A stretch of DNA of 64,000 nt from Paratinospora sagittata. Lineage: Eukaryota > Streptophyta > Magnoliopsida > Ranunculales > Menispermaceae. The notes below the pieces were generated by a model that did no database searches, was not told the DNA's origin, and saw only the letters and a program-made list of their open reading frames with translations. The translations under genes and the position numbers were made by a program. Positions 1 through 11,601 of the stretch are shown piece by piece (the first letter of the stretch is position 1; the number at the start of each line of letters is the position of its first letter). The stretch lies in assembly GCA_035771175.1 (NCBI GenBank), contig CM069606.1, forward strand, positions 30,399,816 to 30,463,815, read 5' to 3'.

Positions 1-1822
1 AGACATTACACATCAACCCTAAATCAGCCCACATATAGACAATAGCCCTAAATCCCATCTAATCCCATCATTCAACTTAAATCACATGACTTAGGCCCCT
101 AATGCATAGTTCTTATTCATAAACCATTCAATTAATTAAAAATACTGATTTTCAATTCCTTAGGCATAAACATGCCCAAATTGGGTCATTTGATCACAAG
201 TAGGCCTAACCCATGATATGGCCACAACCACCAAATCAGTAGCATAATCAACCCTAATCATGTATATTTAGACATAAATTGCATCAATTCAATGATTCTA
301 GGCCAAAAGCATCAAAAACCCTAAAATATGAAATTTTCCATACTTAGGCCATATTGCCTATTTACACTAGGTCACCATGTTCAGCCATGTATATCACTGA
401 TTTTTCATCATGGGTTCATCAACAATGGCAACTAGGTCAACATAGTTGACATGCAAGCTATTTGGAAATGTCTAAGTTCATATTCTAAATTTAGGTCTAA
501 TACAAGCAACTCTACCAATTCTTCATTTAATATTTTGTTCAGATGTATCAATCTACCAACAGAAAATATTTAATTACAAAATAAACCGTACAGATTAAAT
601 TATGTTAAGAAACAAACCTTCTGTCCAAAACTGAGCTCCATCCAACGGTGTACCGAAAAGATAAGCCTATTTGATGAAAAAGTCTCTAATCAGATAATTT
701 CTCCTTTCCTGCTGCAAAATACTTGAACTCAGATGACTATATCACACAAACTACTTGACCTACCGACATCTCAACCGTTCATAATGTAGAAAGATCAGCT
801 GTGAACCACATTATCAAATATTATATCCATCCAACGGTAGATTTAGGATATCTATTAGTTTGATCTAAACTATGCGAGAAATCCAGACTTTCCGACCAGC
901 TTTGTTTGGGAGGTTATATCTTTCAAACGAAAACTCTAATCAAGATCTCAACCGACCAGAATGAATATCCATAAGATACGAACTTTCTGAAAAGGTTTGA
1001 GCTCAATCTGACCATATAGAACCAAGATCCAGCTCTTTGATGAAAACGTTTCTGAGACTTCCCTCAAAGCAACTTCCTCTTTCTTTCTCTTCTTCTTTCC
1101 TTTCTCTTCTTTTTTCCTTTCCCTCCACTCACCTCATTCTCTAGGACTTCCTTGGAGAAGAGAAGTGGGCATGGGACACTTGTCCACTTTCATGCATCAA
1201 CTCGACATGTGTTGGAGAAGAGAAATGAGGCATGGGACACTTGTGCACTCTCATGCACCAACTTGACATGTGTTGGTCTCATGCACCAACTTGACATGTA
1301 TTGGAGAAGAGAAATGGGGCATGGGACACTTGTCCATTCTCATGCATCAACTTGACATGTGTTGGTCTCATGCACCAACTTGACATGTGTTGGAGAAGAG
1401 AAATGGGGCATGGGACACTTGTCCATTCTCATGCACCAATTTGACGTGTGTTGATCTCATACTACCCATACCAACCACATGTACTTTAACCAATCTTGTG
1501 CTTGCATGCATTTTAAATGTCCAATCCATCTAATACACCAAATTTTTTATTCTCATTTATCCTTTTATTCAATCAATCCTAACCCATATCAATTCATGGT
1601 TTAATGGGCTCATGCATAAATAATAACATATGCATTATACTTTAATTTAACATGACCCATATACAATTTATAATGCACATATTTATATACATTATCAAGC
1701 ATCAAATATACAAACATTAAACAACCATCAAACAAACACCAAACATATCAAGGCTACACATAGAGTTTTGACAAAATGTAACTGGGTTATGGGCTAGATG
1801 AAATAATTTTTGAGGCGTCACA
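1..1822 (-). mobile_element. Probable gypsy-type LTR, minus strand, runs off the left edge
   Basis: No coding region is visible. Read on the minus strand, the right edge starts TGTGACGCCTC, a usual opening for plant Ty3/gypsy LTRs, and it abuts a plus-strand gag relic at 1823. The middle (about 560-1150) has the loosely repetitive, pyrimidine-rich texture of LTR leader sequence. The left end is outside the window, so no target duplication can be tested. The assignment is an inference from the terminal motif and from its position inside another element. Confidence 0.35.
1152..1455. repeat. Minisatellite with alternating 61- and 89-bp spacing
   Basis: The motif CATGGGACACTTGT recurs at 1170, 1231, 1320 and 1409, so spacings are 61, 89 and 89 bp. 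The 28-bp difference is one extra copy of a sub-repeat containing CATGCACCAACTTGACATG. The array gives a short repetitive ORF that I do not regard as a gene. Confidence 0.85.
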
Positions 1823-2309
1823 GATTTAATCCAGGAAATGAAATCCCTAAAGGAAACCAGAGAGCAAAACCAAACCCTGGGCAATAGCAGGAGATAAGAA
1901 CATCTTACCAATGTGGACGAGAGGGTCACATTGCAAAAAATTGTTGTCAACCTTGAACACCAGTTCAGACAAATCAGTATAATGTGCCAAGGTAGCAAAA
2001 TCAAGGCAAAACATTTGCTGCCACGACACATGAGCAAATTGACACTACTGTGGTTGAAAGTAAATTTCCTTTATTTAACTTAAAAGTTTGAGTATTGTTT
2101 CACAAGTATCCACCCAGTCATTCATTATTCCTTCCATAGTACAACAATTAGGATTAGGGGTCGAACCTTTGAATCCTAAAATGATGGTAACCACACCAGT
2201 GGGGGCAAAGGTAGAAATCACACAGTTATGCTTCAAATGTGAACTTAGAATTAGTGATGAAACTTTCCTAGTGAACCCTTTAGTTCTGAACATTAAAAAC
2301 TTGATATAA
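1823..2309 (+). pseudogene. Ty3/gypsy gag zinc knuckle and protease fragment (relic)
   Basis: Around 1890-1945 the plus strand encodes a CX2CX4HX4C-like nucleocapsid knuckle, with YQCGREGHIAKNC readable after an in-frame stop; the first Cys lies at the break. From 2088 to 2293 a frame reads through text like the region after the active site of gypsy retropepsins (QQLGLGVEPLNPKMMVTTPV). The active-site D-S/T-G triplet is not visible. The fragment is then joined to an integrase tail at about 2460, so nearly all of RT, RNase H and the integrase core is deleted. Nucleic-acid binding and polyprotein cleavage would be the original roles; nothing here could work. Chromovirus (Tekay/Del-like) assignment rests on the chromodomain downstream. 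Confidence 0.6.
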
Positions 2310-2459
2310 TCTTATGAATGGAGATGTCCGATAAAATAGAATAGGACTGAGGTTTGAGATAATTAAGGAAACAAGTGAAAAGATTTAGTTAATCAAGGAA
2401 AAACTATGTATAACTCAAAGCTGGCATAAAAGTTATGCGGACTAACACAAACACAATCT

Positions 2460-2828
2460 GGTGTTTCAAGCCGGAGATATGGTATTCATAAAGGTACAAC
2501 TCATCAAAGGAATCCATCAATTTGGTACAAAAGGGAAACTACCTCTAAGATTTATAGGCCCTTTGAAATTAAATAAAGGATCGGAGCGGTCGCGTATCAA
2601 TTAAATTTGCCAATGGCAAGACTGCATCATGTGTCCCACGTCTTCATACTGCAAAAATATTATCCTGACCCTTCTCAAGTTGTCGCCTAGACAGATGTCT
2701 AGATTGAGGAAGGGAGTAAGTACCAAGAAAGACCAATACACTTTCTGGATACAAAGACTCAGCACAAAAGCTATTTCGCTTGTAAAAGTATTATGGAAGC
2801 ATCATGGTATAGAAAAGGCCACGTGATA
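2460..2828 (+). pseudogene. Integrase C-terminus and chromodomain fragment (relic)
   Basis: Starting near 2460 the plus strand encodes the integrase C-terminal segment of a gypsy element (FQAGDMVFIKV, then RFIGPLK), with a frame change near 2590. The frame that follows ends in ISLVKVLWKHHGIEKAT and a stop. That VKVLW.xHGxEEAT signature is the truncated chromodomain tail of plant chromoviruses, which in family members directs integration to marked chromatin. The same signature closes the second element near 6200, so the two are relatives. Confidence 0.65.
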
Positions 2829-3007
2829 ACTGGAAAATGAAATAAAACATAGATATCCAGTCACCACTAGTCCAAGCAGAAGAAGTTGTGGAAGATAATA
2901 CCTTATTGCTTCTGCAACAAGATTTTGATGGTGAACCATCTGTGGTTAAGATATTTTCTTGAATATTATATTCAAAATTTTACAGACAACTATAATTGCT
3001 ATGAAAC

Positions 3008-3043
3008 AAATTTCGAGGACGAAATTCTTTAAGGAGGGAAAGT
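3008..3043 (+). other. Polypurine tract before the gypsy LTR
   Basis: The stretch holds TTTCGAGGACGAAATTC followed by AAGGAGGGAAAG, the usual end of the internal region in Tekay/Del-type chromoviruses, where plus-strand DNA synthesis is primed. A TG-starting LTR follows directly at 3044. Confidence 0.7.
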
Positions 3044-3925
3044 TGTAACATTTTCAATCCAAAAAAGAACAAAAAAGGGACACAGTTGACATTATGAGAA
3101 AAGTCTACAGATAAAAAATGAAAAAGGACATAGTTGATATTATTTAAAAAGAATTTTTTCGAGATATATTTCGAGAAAGGATATAATTGATATTTCTTGA
3201 AAAGAACGTTCTTGAACAAAGGAAGAGACTATAAATAAATAAAAAGTCCAAGGGCATTTTGGAAAAGTGCTAAAAATCTCATCTTATAAATAGGAGGATC
3301 ATTTTCAAATTTCATTCAAACTTTTCAAAACTCTTCTCTTTTAAGATTTTCGGAATTTTCGGGAAAAGCTCAAGGAATTGTTGTTTTACTACGCATTTCA
3401 AGGTGGGGAGGAACTTATGGTTTGTGCATTCTAGTCTTTTCATTAAAAGTTTATATTCATACTATGGATATGCACACGACTTTACTTTCACTAGTGAATT
3501 GTTATTTGGGTCGGAAGTTGGCCCTTGCAGAACCCTAGACGCAACTTATTTGGGGTTGGAAGCTGACCCTTGCTGGATTGTTAAATGCAACTTATTTGGG
3601 TTAGAAGTTGGCCATTGCGGAATGCTAGACGCAACTTATTTGGGTTGAAAGCTTACCCTTGCAAGATTGCTAAATGCAGCTTATTATTTCGGATTTCATA
3701 AACATATGCATATGTGTGCAATTGTTGTTGTTATATTGTGTATATTCCTGTTTTGAATATTTATTTTGATGATTTTCCTAAAGTGTGGAAACCTGCTAGG
3801 GGACCCACTGGGCATAAAGCTCACCCTTAAATTTTATCTCCAGGAAATTAGTGTCAAGAGAAAAGAAAAAAAGGATGGAGAACGGATGAAAGAAAGGTGG
3901 GACGTAAGCAACAAAGAATGTATAT
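3044..3925 (+). mobile_element. Chromovirus 3' LTR, 3' end not defined
   Basis: The LTR opens TGTAACATTTTC right after the polypurine tract. A TATA box (CTTATAAATAGG, about 3283-3294) gives a likely LTR promoter, followed by leader sequence and an ABAB tandem repeat (3502-3680). The right edge is set only by the start of RT-coding sequence of a second gypsy element near 3926. I see no CA end or target duplication, so this LTR is probably truncated by the junction. Confidence 0.6.
3502..3680. repeat. ABAB tandem repeat of ~44-46 bp units in the LTR
   Basis: Four units each begin TTATTTGGG. Units 1 and 3 share CTAGACGCAAC ends, and units 2 and 4 share TAAATGCA(A/G)C ends, so the array is two copies of a ~90-bp dimer. 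Confidence 0.8.
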
Positions 3926-6207
3926 TTGTGTATATTCGTGGATGATATCTTGATATATTCCTCAACCGAGGAAGACCATAAGATATATCTGAGGATTGTC
4001 CTCCAGACCTTGAGAAGCCACCAATTGTATGCAAAGTTGAGTAAGTGCGAATTTTGGGCGAAGCAAGTTCAATTCCTAGCCCATGTGGTTTCAGGTAATG
4101 GAATTGAGGTGGATCCTTTTAAGGTTGAAGCGGTTTTAAACTGGAAGCAGCCTACCACCGTTACTCAAATTTGGAGTTTTCTTAGTTTGGCTAGCTACTA
4201 TAGACGCTTCATCAAGGATTTCTCAAAGTTTGTTGAACCTATGACCAAGCTCACTCGAAAAGACATTCAATTCATCTGGAATCCTGCCTGTGAATCGTCA
4301 TTTCAAGAATTGAAGAAGTGCCTCACGACTGCATCGGTACTAATTACTCCACGAAATGGAGTTGGATTTTTACTATACACCGATGCTTCTCAACAAAGGC
4401 TTAGGTGCAGTACTAATGCAAGAAGGCCAAGTTGTTGCATATGCTTTGAGGCAACTAAAGATTCATGAGGGTAATTACCCAACGCATGACTTGGAACTTG
4501 CAGCTGTCGTATTCGCACTGAAGTTATGGCGTCATTACCTATATGGTGAACAGTTTGAGGTCTTCTCGGATCACAAGAGCCTCAAGTACATCTACACTCA
4601 CAGAGACCTAAACCTCCGCTAAAGACGATGGTTGGAATTCTTGAAAGATTATGACTTTCAACTCCAGTACCATCCCGGTAAGGCCAATGTAGTCGCAGAT
4701 GCCCTGAGTAGAAAATCTTGTGTTGCTTGCACTCTTAACTTCGAGATGGGAAAGTTGGCTACAAAGATGGAGAACTTTAACCTACAACTAATTGATGAGG
4801 GAACAAGATCACGACTCTCTCAATTATTAGCCAACTCTGAGCTTATTAGAAAGATTTCTGCAACTCAAGCCAACGACCCTATGTTAATGGAGAAACGAGA
4901 ACTCATACTCAGCGGACAGGACCTTCCTCACTGGTCGGTCTCTAAAGACGGGGCCGTTTTTTAGAAAAAACGTCTCTATCTATCGAACGATCTTGAGGTT
5001 CGAAGGAAGTGCTCAATGAAATGCACTATTCGAGGTTTGCTATGCATCCTGGGGGAGACAAGATGTACAAGGATGTCAAGCGACAATTCTAGTTTTCTAG
5101 AATGAAGAAGGCTATTGCAGACTTCGTTGGTCGATGTCTCGTTTGCCAACAAGTTAAGGCAGAACGTAGACTTCCCTCTAGACTTCTCCAGCCTTTACCT
5201 ATTGGAGAATGGATGTGCGAAAACATTGCAATGGATTTTGTTACAACCTTGCCTTGAAATAATAAAGGGCAAGATGCTATCTGGGTTATCGTTGATAGAC
5301 TTACAAAGTTTGCACACTTTTTACCGATAAGGTTCACGGATAACTCCGCCAAGCTTGTTGAATTGTATGAAAGAGAGATCATACTCCTCCATGGCATATC
5401 ACTGACGATCGTCTCTGATCGAAACCTTACATCAAATTTTTGGCAAAGCTTCCACAGTAGAATGGGCTCCAGAATCACCATGAGGACAGCCTTTCACCCT
5501 CAGACTAATGGGCAGTCAGAGTGTCTTATCTAGATTTTGGAGGATATGTTACGGTGCTGCATTTTGGACTTTCATGATGGATGGACAAAGCACTTACATT
5601 TGCCTGAGTTTGCATACAACAACAACAACTACCAAACAAGTATTGGCATGGCACCATATGAGGCTCTCTATGGTCGCCCTTGCAAATCTCTGGTATGTTG
5701 ATTAGATATGGTAGATCGACCACCATTGGGTCCTGAACTAGTTCAAGAGACTTCTGAGAAGACCACACTAGTAAAAGAGCGACTACGTGTTGTACAAAGT
5801 CGCTAGAAGAGCTATGCTGACAAGCGAAGACAGCCTCTAGAATCTTATATGGGGGACTTGGTTTTTCTAAAAGTTCAGCCTATAAGAGGTGTCAAACGCT
5901 TTGGGATCAAATGACATATCTCCCCACGGTATATCAGTCCATTTCAGATCATTGAACGTATTAGCAAACTAGCCTATCGTCTATCCCTTCTAAGATTCAT
6001 GACATTTTTTACGTATCTATGCTTCGAAAGTATCGTCCTTATCCTTCGCATATCATCCCTTTGGTCGAGGTTCGGGTTGAGGAAGGAAACAAGTATCAAG
6101 AGAGAGCGATACAGATTCTGGATAGAAAAACTCAAGAACTAAGGCGGCGTAGCATACCACTTGTGAAGGTGCTCTGGGATCACCACGGAGTCGAGGAAAC
6201 AACATAG
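3926..6207 (+). pseudogene. Chromovirus pol relic: RT, RNase H, integrase, chromodomain
   Basis: The reading starts inside RT just before the active site FVDDILIYS, so the RT fingers and everything upstream are missing. The RT thumb (LASYYRRFIKDFSK) and RNase H (LYTDAS, then LGAVLMQ and SDHKSLKYI) follow with a frame change near 4390. A stop at 4621 precedes YHPGKANVVADALSRKS. Integrase follows: a zinc-binding HHCC region (RFAMHPGG, VCQQVKAE), a catalytic core with several frame changes (5090-5700), then the C-terminal domain and a chromodomain tail ending IPLVKVLWDHHGVEETT at 6207. Original roles are reverse transcription and chromatin-guided integration. At least six stops or shifts make it inactive. 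The Tekay/Del-like chromovirus class is well supported. Confidence 0.85.
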
Positions 6208-6906
6208 GAACTAGAAGAAACAAATAAATTGAAATACCCAAAATTATTTTCTAGTCAATAATTGATAATGTGATACATTGTACTTTTTCACTTATCAATA
6301 AAATGATGGAACTTTGTTTAGAATATCTTAATACATCGTTTCACTTAAATAACTATGCAGATGTCTGAAAATAGTATCGATGGAGGTAGTGATGCACACA
6401 CACAATGGCCTCTTTGACAACCTGTGGCGACTCCTTCAGGATTTGAGTCAAGCCACAACTACTTTGCATCCCCAACTTCATCGCCCCACAAACAACGATC
6501 CTTATTGCCAGAGAGTGCATGACTTTTTTGTAACAATTTTGCCCGAAACAATCCTGTGCCCTCATCCTGGCAGGATCTTCTACCAAAATTGTCAAGCGGC
6601 CGGATTCGAGCAACAACACGAAAAAACATTCCGCCGCTCAACCTACCGCCCTTGAAACAATGCAACCTGTAGAGCCCTACACCACCATCTGTTAGGCAAT
6701 GGTCGAAACCTTCCGAGGACAAGTCCAACTCTATTTGCTCTCCATTGTTTGATGATGTTGAGGACTTTACCGGCAACAGTGCTATGCAAGGACCTTACAG
6801 GCACCATCCTGAACTAACAAGTGATGACGACCACGGTGAATCTCACACTGACAACAATCATCACTACTCGGACTGAATTTCGAGGGTGAAATCCTTTTAA
6901 GGGGGG
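6208..6906 (+). other. 3' internal region and polypurine tract of the chromovirus
   Basis: About 700 bp separate the pol stop from the LTR. A short open frame around 6380-6655 resembles nothing I know and is not called as a gene. The segment ends with TTTCGAGGGTGAAATCC and TTTTAAGGGGGG (about 6876-6906), the expected polypurine tract. Confidence 0.45.
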
Positions 6907-7499
6907 TAGCCCGAACGTTTGGGCACCTGCTCGGGTGGTTGGGCATCCTTTTCTATAAAAGGAGGGTTTCCCCCCCTCATTTTCACACCAACCCAACTTT
7001 CTTCTCTTGTTGGAAAATTTCTCTCTCTCTCTCTCTCTCTCTCTTTTGTGACTTTCTTCACGAGACTCTCTTCGCGGTACAACGCAATTCTGCCCGGGGG
7101 AGTGCTCCAGTTCTCGAATGAGTTATTATCTGAAGGTGGGGAACAAAACATAGGTTTGTGTGTCTTATGACTTTTATTGAAGTTTACATTCATTTATCAT
7201 TATGTTTACTATTCATTTACACTGCATTATTGCGTATAATGTTCATACCTGTCATACTTATGCCTGTATATTTGGAGTTCATGTATTATACTATTGCGAT
7301 GGCGGATTAGTGGTCAGTTTGGCTCAACCAGACTCAATCTTGTCCTCAGTAACTTTAAATAGTGAACAGGAGGCAGCGTGCTGCTCTAGACGATTGATAT
7401 TTAAGTAGACCTCATGTCTCACCTCTCAAGCTAGAGACTGATCTGGTTGATTTTATTTGAAAGTTATCAGCTTGTACAAGTAATACTGAATGTTCTAAT
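6907..7499 (+). mobile_element. Truncated gypsy LTR, relative of the solo LTR at 31832-33243
   Basis: The segment follows the polypurine tract. It shares GAAGGTGGGGAAC, CATAGGTTTGTGTG and TAAATAGTGAAC-type blocks, in order, with the minus strand of the solo LTR at 31832-33243, so it is an LTR of the same family group. A TATA box (TTCTATAAAAGG, near 6951) and a (CT)n run (7019-7044) are inside. Homology stops near 7499, where copia LTR sequence begins, so the 3' half is missing. The usual TG start is also absent (it reads TAGCCCG). Confidence 0.6.
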
Positions 7500-8066
7500 T
7501 GTTGAATCTATTGTTTGAGTAAAAGTTCATAGGATACAATTGTACTCAAATTGTTTATTAGTTATTACCTGTATCGAGTTGTAATTTGCTGCAACTACAT
7601 AAGTTGTCAATTTTACTTAGCTTAAGTAGATAGGTTGTCTTACACCTGCAAGTTAACGAGTTTAAAGGTTGACTCACACCCATCAAGTTGAGTAGATAGG
7701 TTGTCTTACACCTGTTATTTAAGAGTTTAGAGGTTGACTCACACCTGTCAAGTTGAGTAGGATAGGTTGTCTTACACCTGCAAGTTGAGTGTTGTAAAGG
7801 TTGTTCTCACACCCGTGAAGTTGATAAGATAATAACGGTTTTGTCCTCACTAGTTAAGAGGATAGCTTAGTGAAGTCTTGAAATCCTAACTAAGGAGGTT
7901 AGGTAGTGGAGGTAGGCACATAGCTAAACCACTATAAATCAACTGTGCAAATCATCTTTTATTTGTCACTGTAATTGTTATTGGTATTGCACTGCAAATC
8001 AGTAATTTTTTTTAAATGATTATAGTTGTCCAATTCCCCCCTCTTGGACATACTTCTGGGACAACA
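7500..8066 (+). mobile_element. 3' part of a copia (Sirevirus-type) LTR
   Basis: The shared 3' blocks of the copia LTRs in this window are present in order: the ACACCTGCAAGTTGA repeat, AACTAAGGAGGTTAGGTAGTGG, AACCACTATAAATC, and the terminal CTCTTGGACA...ACAACA ending at 8066. The 5' part is missing. The right edge abuts minus-strand copia RT sequence, and no primer site follows, so this LTR piece landed in, or was joined to, the older copia relic. Confidence 0.75.
7620..7830. repeat. Tandem repeat in the copia LTR R/U5 region
   Basis: Alternating segments TAGGTTGTCTTACACCTG and GGTTGACTCACACC(C/T), each followed by a form of CAAGTTGAG, recur about every 35-55 bp. The same motif in different copy number is found at 13040-13170, 18240-18365, 35160-35230 and 53440-53500. 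Confidence 0.75.
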
Positions 8067-10526
8067 TTTTGGAACGCACTTCTCACATCCATTTGATACA
8101 ATGAAAATCCATTGTAGCAATCATAAGCTAATAATAATCTTATTGCTTATAATCTTGCTACTAGAGCAAAGACTTCTTCATAATCAATTCCTTCTTCTTA
8201 ATTATAGCCCTGAGCTACCAATCTTGCCTTGCTTCTGACTATGACACCGTTGTCATCTTACTTGTTCCTAAACACCCATGTTGTGCCAATAACTCCTTGA
8301 TGCTCAAGTTTAGGAACTAGATCTCACACTTCGTTTCTAGTGAAATGTCCTAGTTCTTCTTGCATAGTTAAAAGCCAGTTCTCATCTTCCAAAGCTTCCT
8401 CCACTTTGGTTGGCTCTATTTGAGATACAAAAGCTATATGCCCTTGATCTATAGCATGGGATGCTCTAGTAGATACTCCTACAGTTGGATCACCTATAAT
8501 TTGATTGGTAGGATGATCTAGAAGTTATCTAGTGTTCTTAGGAGGTTTTACAACCGGTTGGACATTTTGCTCTTAATTAGACTATTGGATCTTAGACTTT
8601 TTAGCAAGATCTTCTTCCTCATCATCATCATCATCTATTGTCACTGTTTCTATGACTTTCCCTAATGTTATTCTAGGGTCGGATTCATCGAATTTAACAC
8701 GAATAGATTCTTTTATTGTTTTAGTCGATTTGTTGAAAACCCTGTAGGCTTTACTATGAGTAGAGTATCCCTAAGAATATACCTAAGTCTGATTTAGGTT
8801 CAAACTTATCAAGATTGTCTTTGTCATTTAGGATAAAGCATTTGCACCAAAGACTCTCAAATGATGGATATTAGGAGTTCTATTTTTTCAAAGTTCGTAT
8901 GAAGTTTTATTCAGTTTTCTCCTAACCATCTATCTGTTGAAGATATAACATGTAGTGTTGATAGCTTCAGCCCAAAAATACTTAGCCACATCATATTCAC
9001 ATAGCATTATTCTACACATTTTTTGGAGGGTTTTTATTTTTTCTTTCAACAACTCCATTCTGTTGTGGAGTTCTGGGGGTTGAAAGGTGATGGGTGTATC
9101 CTTGTTTGTTGCAAAAGTCTTCAAAACTTTTGTTCACAAACTCCCTACCCCGATCACTTCTAACAACAATAATCTTATAACCCTTCTCATTTTTCAACAA
9201 GTGAACAAAATTTCACATACACATCATATGCATCACTTTTATGAGCAAGAAAATAAACCCATGTATATCTGATGAAATTATCAACAATCACAAAACAATA
9301 AGATTTTCCACCAATGCTTTGTGTCCGTGTGGGGTCGAAAAAATCCATATGGATAAGTTCTAGAGCTCTTGAGATTGAATTCTCTTTCTTGCTCTTGAAT
9401 GAGGATTTAGTTTGCTTCCTCATTTGACATGGTTCACAAATTCTATCCTTCAAGTATATTCCCTTACGAATGCCTCTAGCAAGTTCAAGTCTAGACAATT
9501 TTATATGTTTTCCATTCGTACATGAGCAAGTCTTCTATGTGATAGCCATGCATCATCATGTTGAATAGCACTCAAACATGCAACATTTTGATCACAAATA
9601 TCATGCAAATTTGTAGTATAGACATTTTTATTTTTAAACGCAATAAATGCAATATGACCATCATCATGCTTAACTAGGCAAAGATTTGCTTCAAACGAAA
9701 TGACATACCCCTTGTCACACAATTGACTTATGTTCAAGAGGTTATCTTTCAAGCCTTTAACAAATAAAACATTAGAAATGGTTAGAGAATCGTTACCCAC
9801 TATGCCGACGCTAACAACCGTCCTTTTATTGTTGTCGCCGAAGGTGACAACTCCACTTTTCTTGTGGGCTAGGCTCAAGAATAAAGATTTATCACCAGAC
9901 ATGTGCCTTGAACAACCGCTATCTAGATACCAAACATCATTACTCGTATCATCCTACACCACATAGAACACCTTTGACTTTGGTACCCAAGTGGCCTTGG
10001 GTCTTACTAGGTTAGCTTTATTCAAAATATATTTTTCAACCCATGCAAGACGACCTTTCTTTTTTATTCTAAGTGAACATCTACCTATGGTATGACCTTG
10101 TCTATTGCAATAATTGAAAGTTGGTTTCTTGGTCAACAAATGATCATAAGTCTTTTGTTTTGACCCTTGAGTGTACCCAAGATCGACTTTGTTAAAAGCA
10201 CACCGTTGTGCTCCCAACATCATGTAAAGTAGCTTTTGGAAATTTATAAACTTCTTAATTGTTTCGGTTAGGTCATCAACACTCTTTTTGAGTGCATCTC
10301 TCTCCTTTGTGAGAGAATTTCATGGTCAATTTGAAGAATATTAAAGACATCTTGTTGAGATTCAATCTCTACAAGTGCGACCTTCAAGCTCTTTTTGAGC
10401 TTTGAATTCCTTCTAACTTGTTTATCTAATTCACATTTAACAAGATCAAAATCAGATTCATCATACAAATCATCATAATCATCGAAATTATCACTAGGCG
10501 AATCTTTTACCTCGTTATTTGCCATG
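8067..10526 (-). pseudogene. Copia (Sirevirus-type) gag-pol relic, 3' truncated
   Basis: Read on the minus strand from 10526: the C-terminal gag with a charged, helix-prone region, then a zinc knuckle (YCNRQGHTIGRC, the first Cys replaced by Phe), and the gag end KSKVFYVV followed by TAG at 9954-9956. In the same frame comes protease with an intact DSGCSRHMSGD, the GAG-pre-integrase HHCC region (HRRLAHVRMENI, then CEPCQMRK), integrase core (IHMDFFD, RSDRGREF, NGVVERKN), and the start of RT (LYQMDVRSAF) near 8085. RT stops at 8066, where another element's LTR end begins, so the RT active site and RNase H are lost. Several frameshifts occur after 9190. It is a relative of the two larger copia elements here but clearly diverged. 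Confidence 0.85.
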
Positions 10527-10660
10527 AGGCTTTGGCCCAGATTCTAGTCTAAGAAGGGGGGGGGTGAATTGGACTATGTTGGTTTTTCGCAAAACCTTGA
10601 ACTACAATTAGTGAAAAGATAAAATTAAAATCAAAGCAAGACAAAGTGCAAGGAAATAAT
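10527..10660 (-). mobile_element. Tail of a copia LTR joined to the gag relic
   Basis: On the minus strand the sequence holds CCAATTCACCCCCC and, just before the gag frame, CTGGGCCAA, the usual closing blocks of the local copia LTRs. The primer site and the N-terminal gag are deleted between this tail and the ATG-like position at 10525. Confidence 0.45.
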
Positions 10661-11600
10661 GTCACGACTCCCCTGGTGTAAACTGACGTCATGACCGGCA
10701 CAATGTACTATACACTATACATACCTTGTATACAACATATAATACACTGTCAACCTCAACAAAATTACGCAAATCTCCAAAAAAGAATTTGACAGCATAT
10801 CCCCATAAAATGGACCTCTCACAACCTGATATACTACAAATCAAATCCAACACATATATAGATAATCATCCCATTCATTTCATTCATTCATTCCACAAAT
10901 TAAATTCTCACCTGATAGATATATATGATCATCCCATTCCATTATCACAAGCATTGTATAACCAAAATGTTCCATTATAATCCACATTCCCACACAACCC
11001 ACCTAGATTATATTATATACATAGAAATGTGATATTTAAACATATCAGAATAAAAAAATATAACCCGTTTCCTCCACACATACATACATAAACAAAGGCG
11101 GATGTGGATCACGTGTCAGTCACTCTCTAGTCTTTCCTTTTTCCTTTGATTCTGTACCTGAAATATTGGAGGAAATGGAGTGAGCAATCAACAAGCTCAA
11201 TGAATATATCTCTCGATATGACAATCATATGCATTTAGGGAAACATGACATTTAAAGTCATTCAAAACATTTATGAAACACACATGCATCATTCAACAAA
11301 TATATCATACATGCCAGTAATATAAATTTTATGTTTGTTTGATAAAATAATGCATCTTTTTCAACGAAATTCACCATTTCCCTCCTTCTAGTAATGGAAC
11401 GGGTATGAACTCCTTATTATGCATCTATAAGGAGCCTACGCTTGGACCTCTCATTACCCAATTCACAATCATTTCAAGGATTCTAAAATACTTGTTAGGA
11501 CAGTCCTACTGACAATGAGGTTACACATAACACTCATCCAGGACTAATTCCTAACGAAATGATATTACATGCGATCTGCCTTTGCACGTCTCGCACACTC
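10661..11600 (-). mobile_element. Gypsy-type LTR piece, minus strand
   Basis: On the plus strand the left edge reads TGTCACGACTCCCCTGG, that is, a minus-strand LTR ending in GGGGAGTCGTGACA, typical of plant gypsy LTRs. Inside lies CTGTACCTGAAATATTGGAGG then GGAGTGAGC...AGCTCA (about 11150-11200), a block also recognisable in the solo LTR near 32100. I could not find a matching start or a target duplication on the right, so the boundary is approximate. No gene is visible. Confidence 0.4.
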
Positions 11601-11601
11601 T

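Noticed and set aside
7620..7830. Regular short repeats resembling a CRISPR array
   Set aside because: The sequence is plant DNA, spacing is uneven, the units are part of a copia LTR and no cas genes are present.
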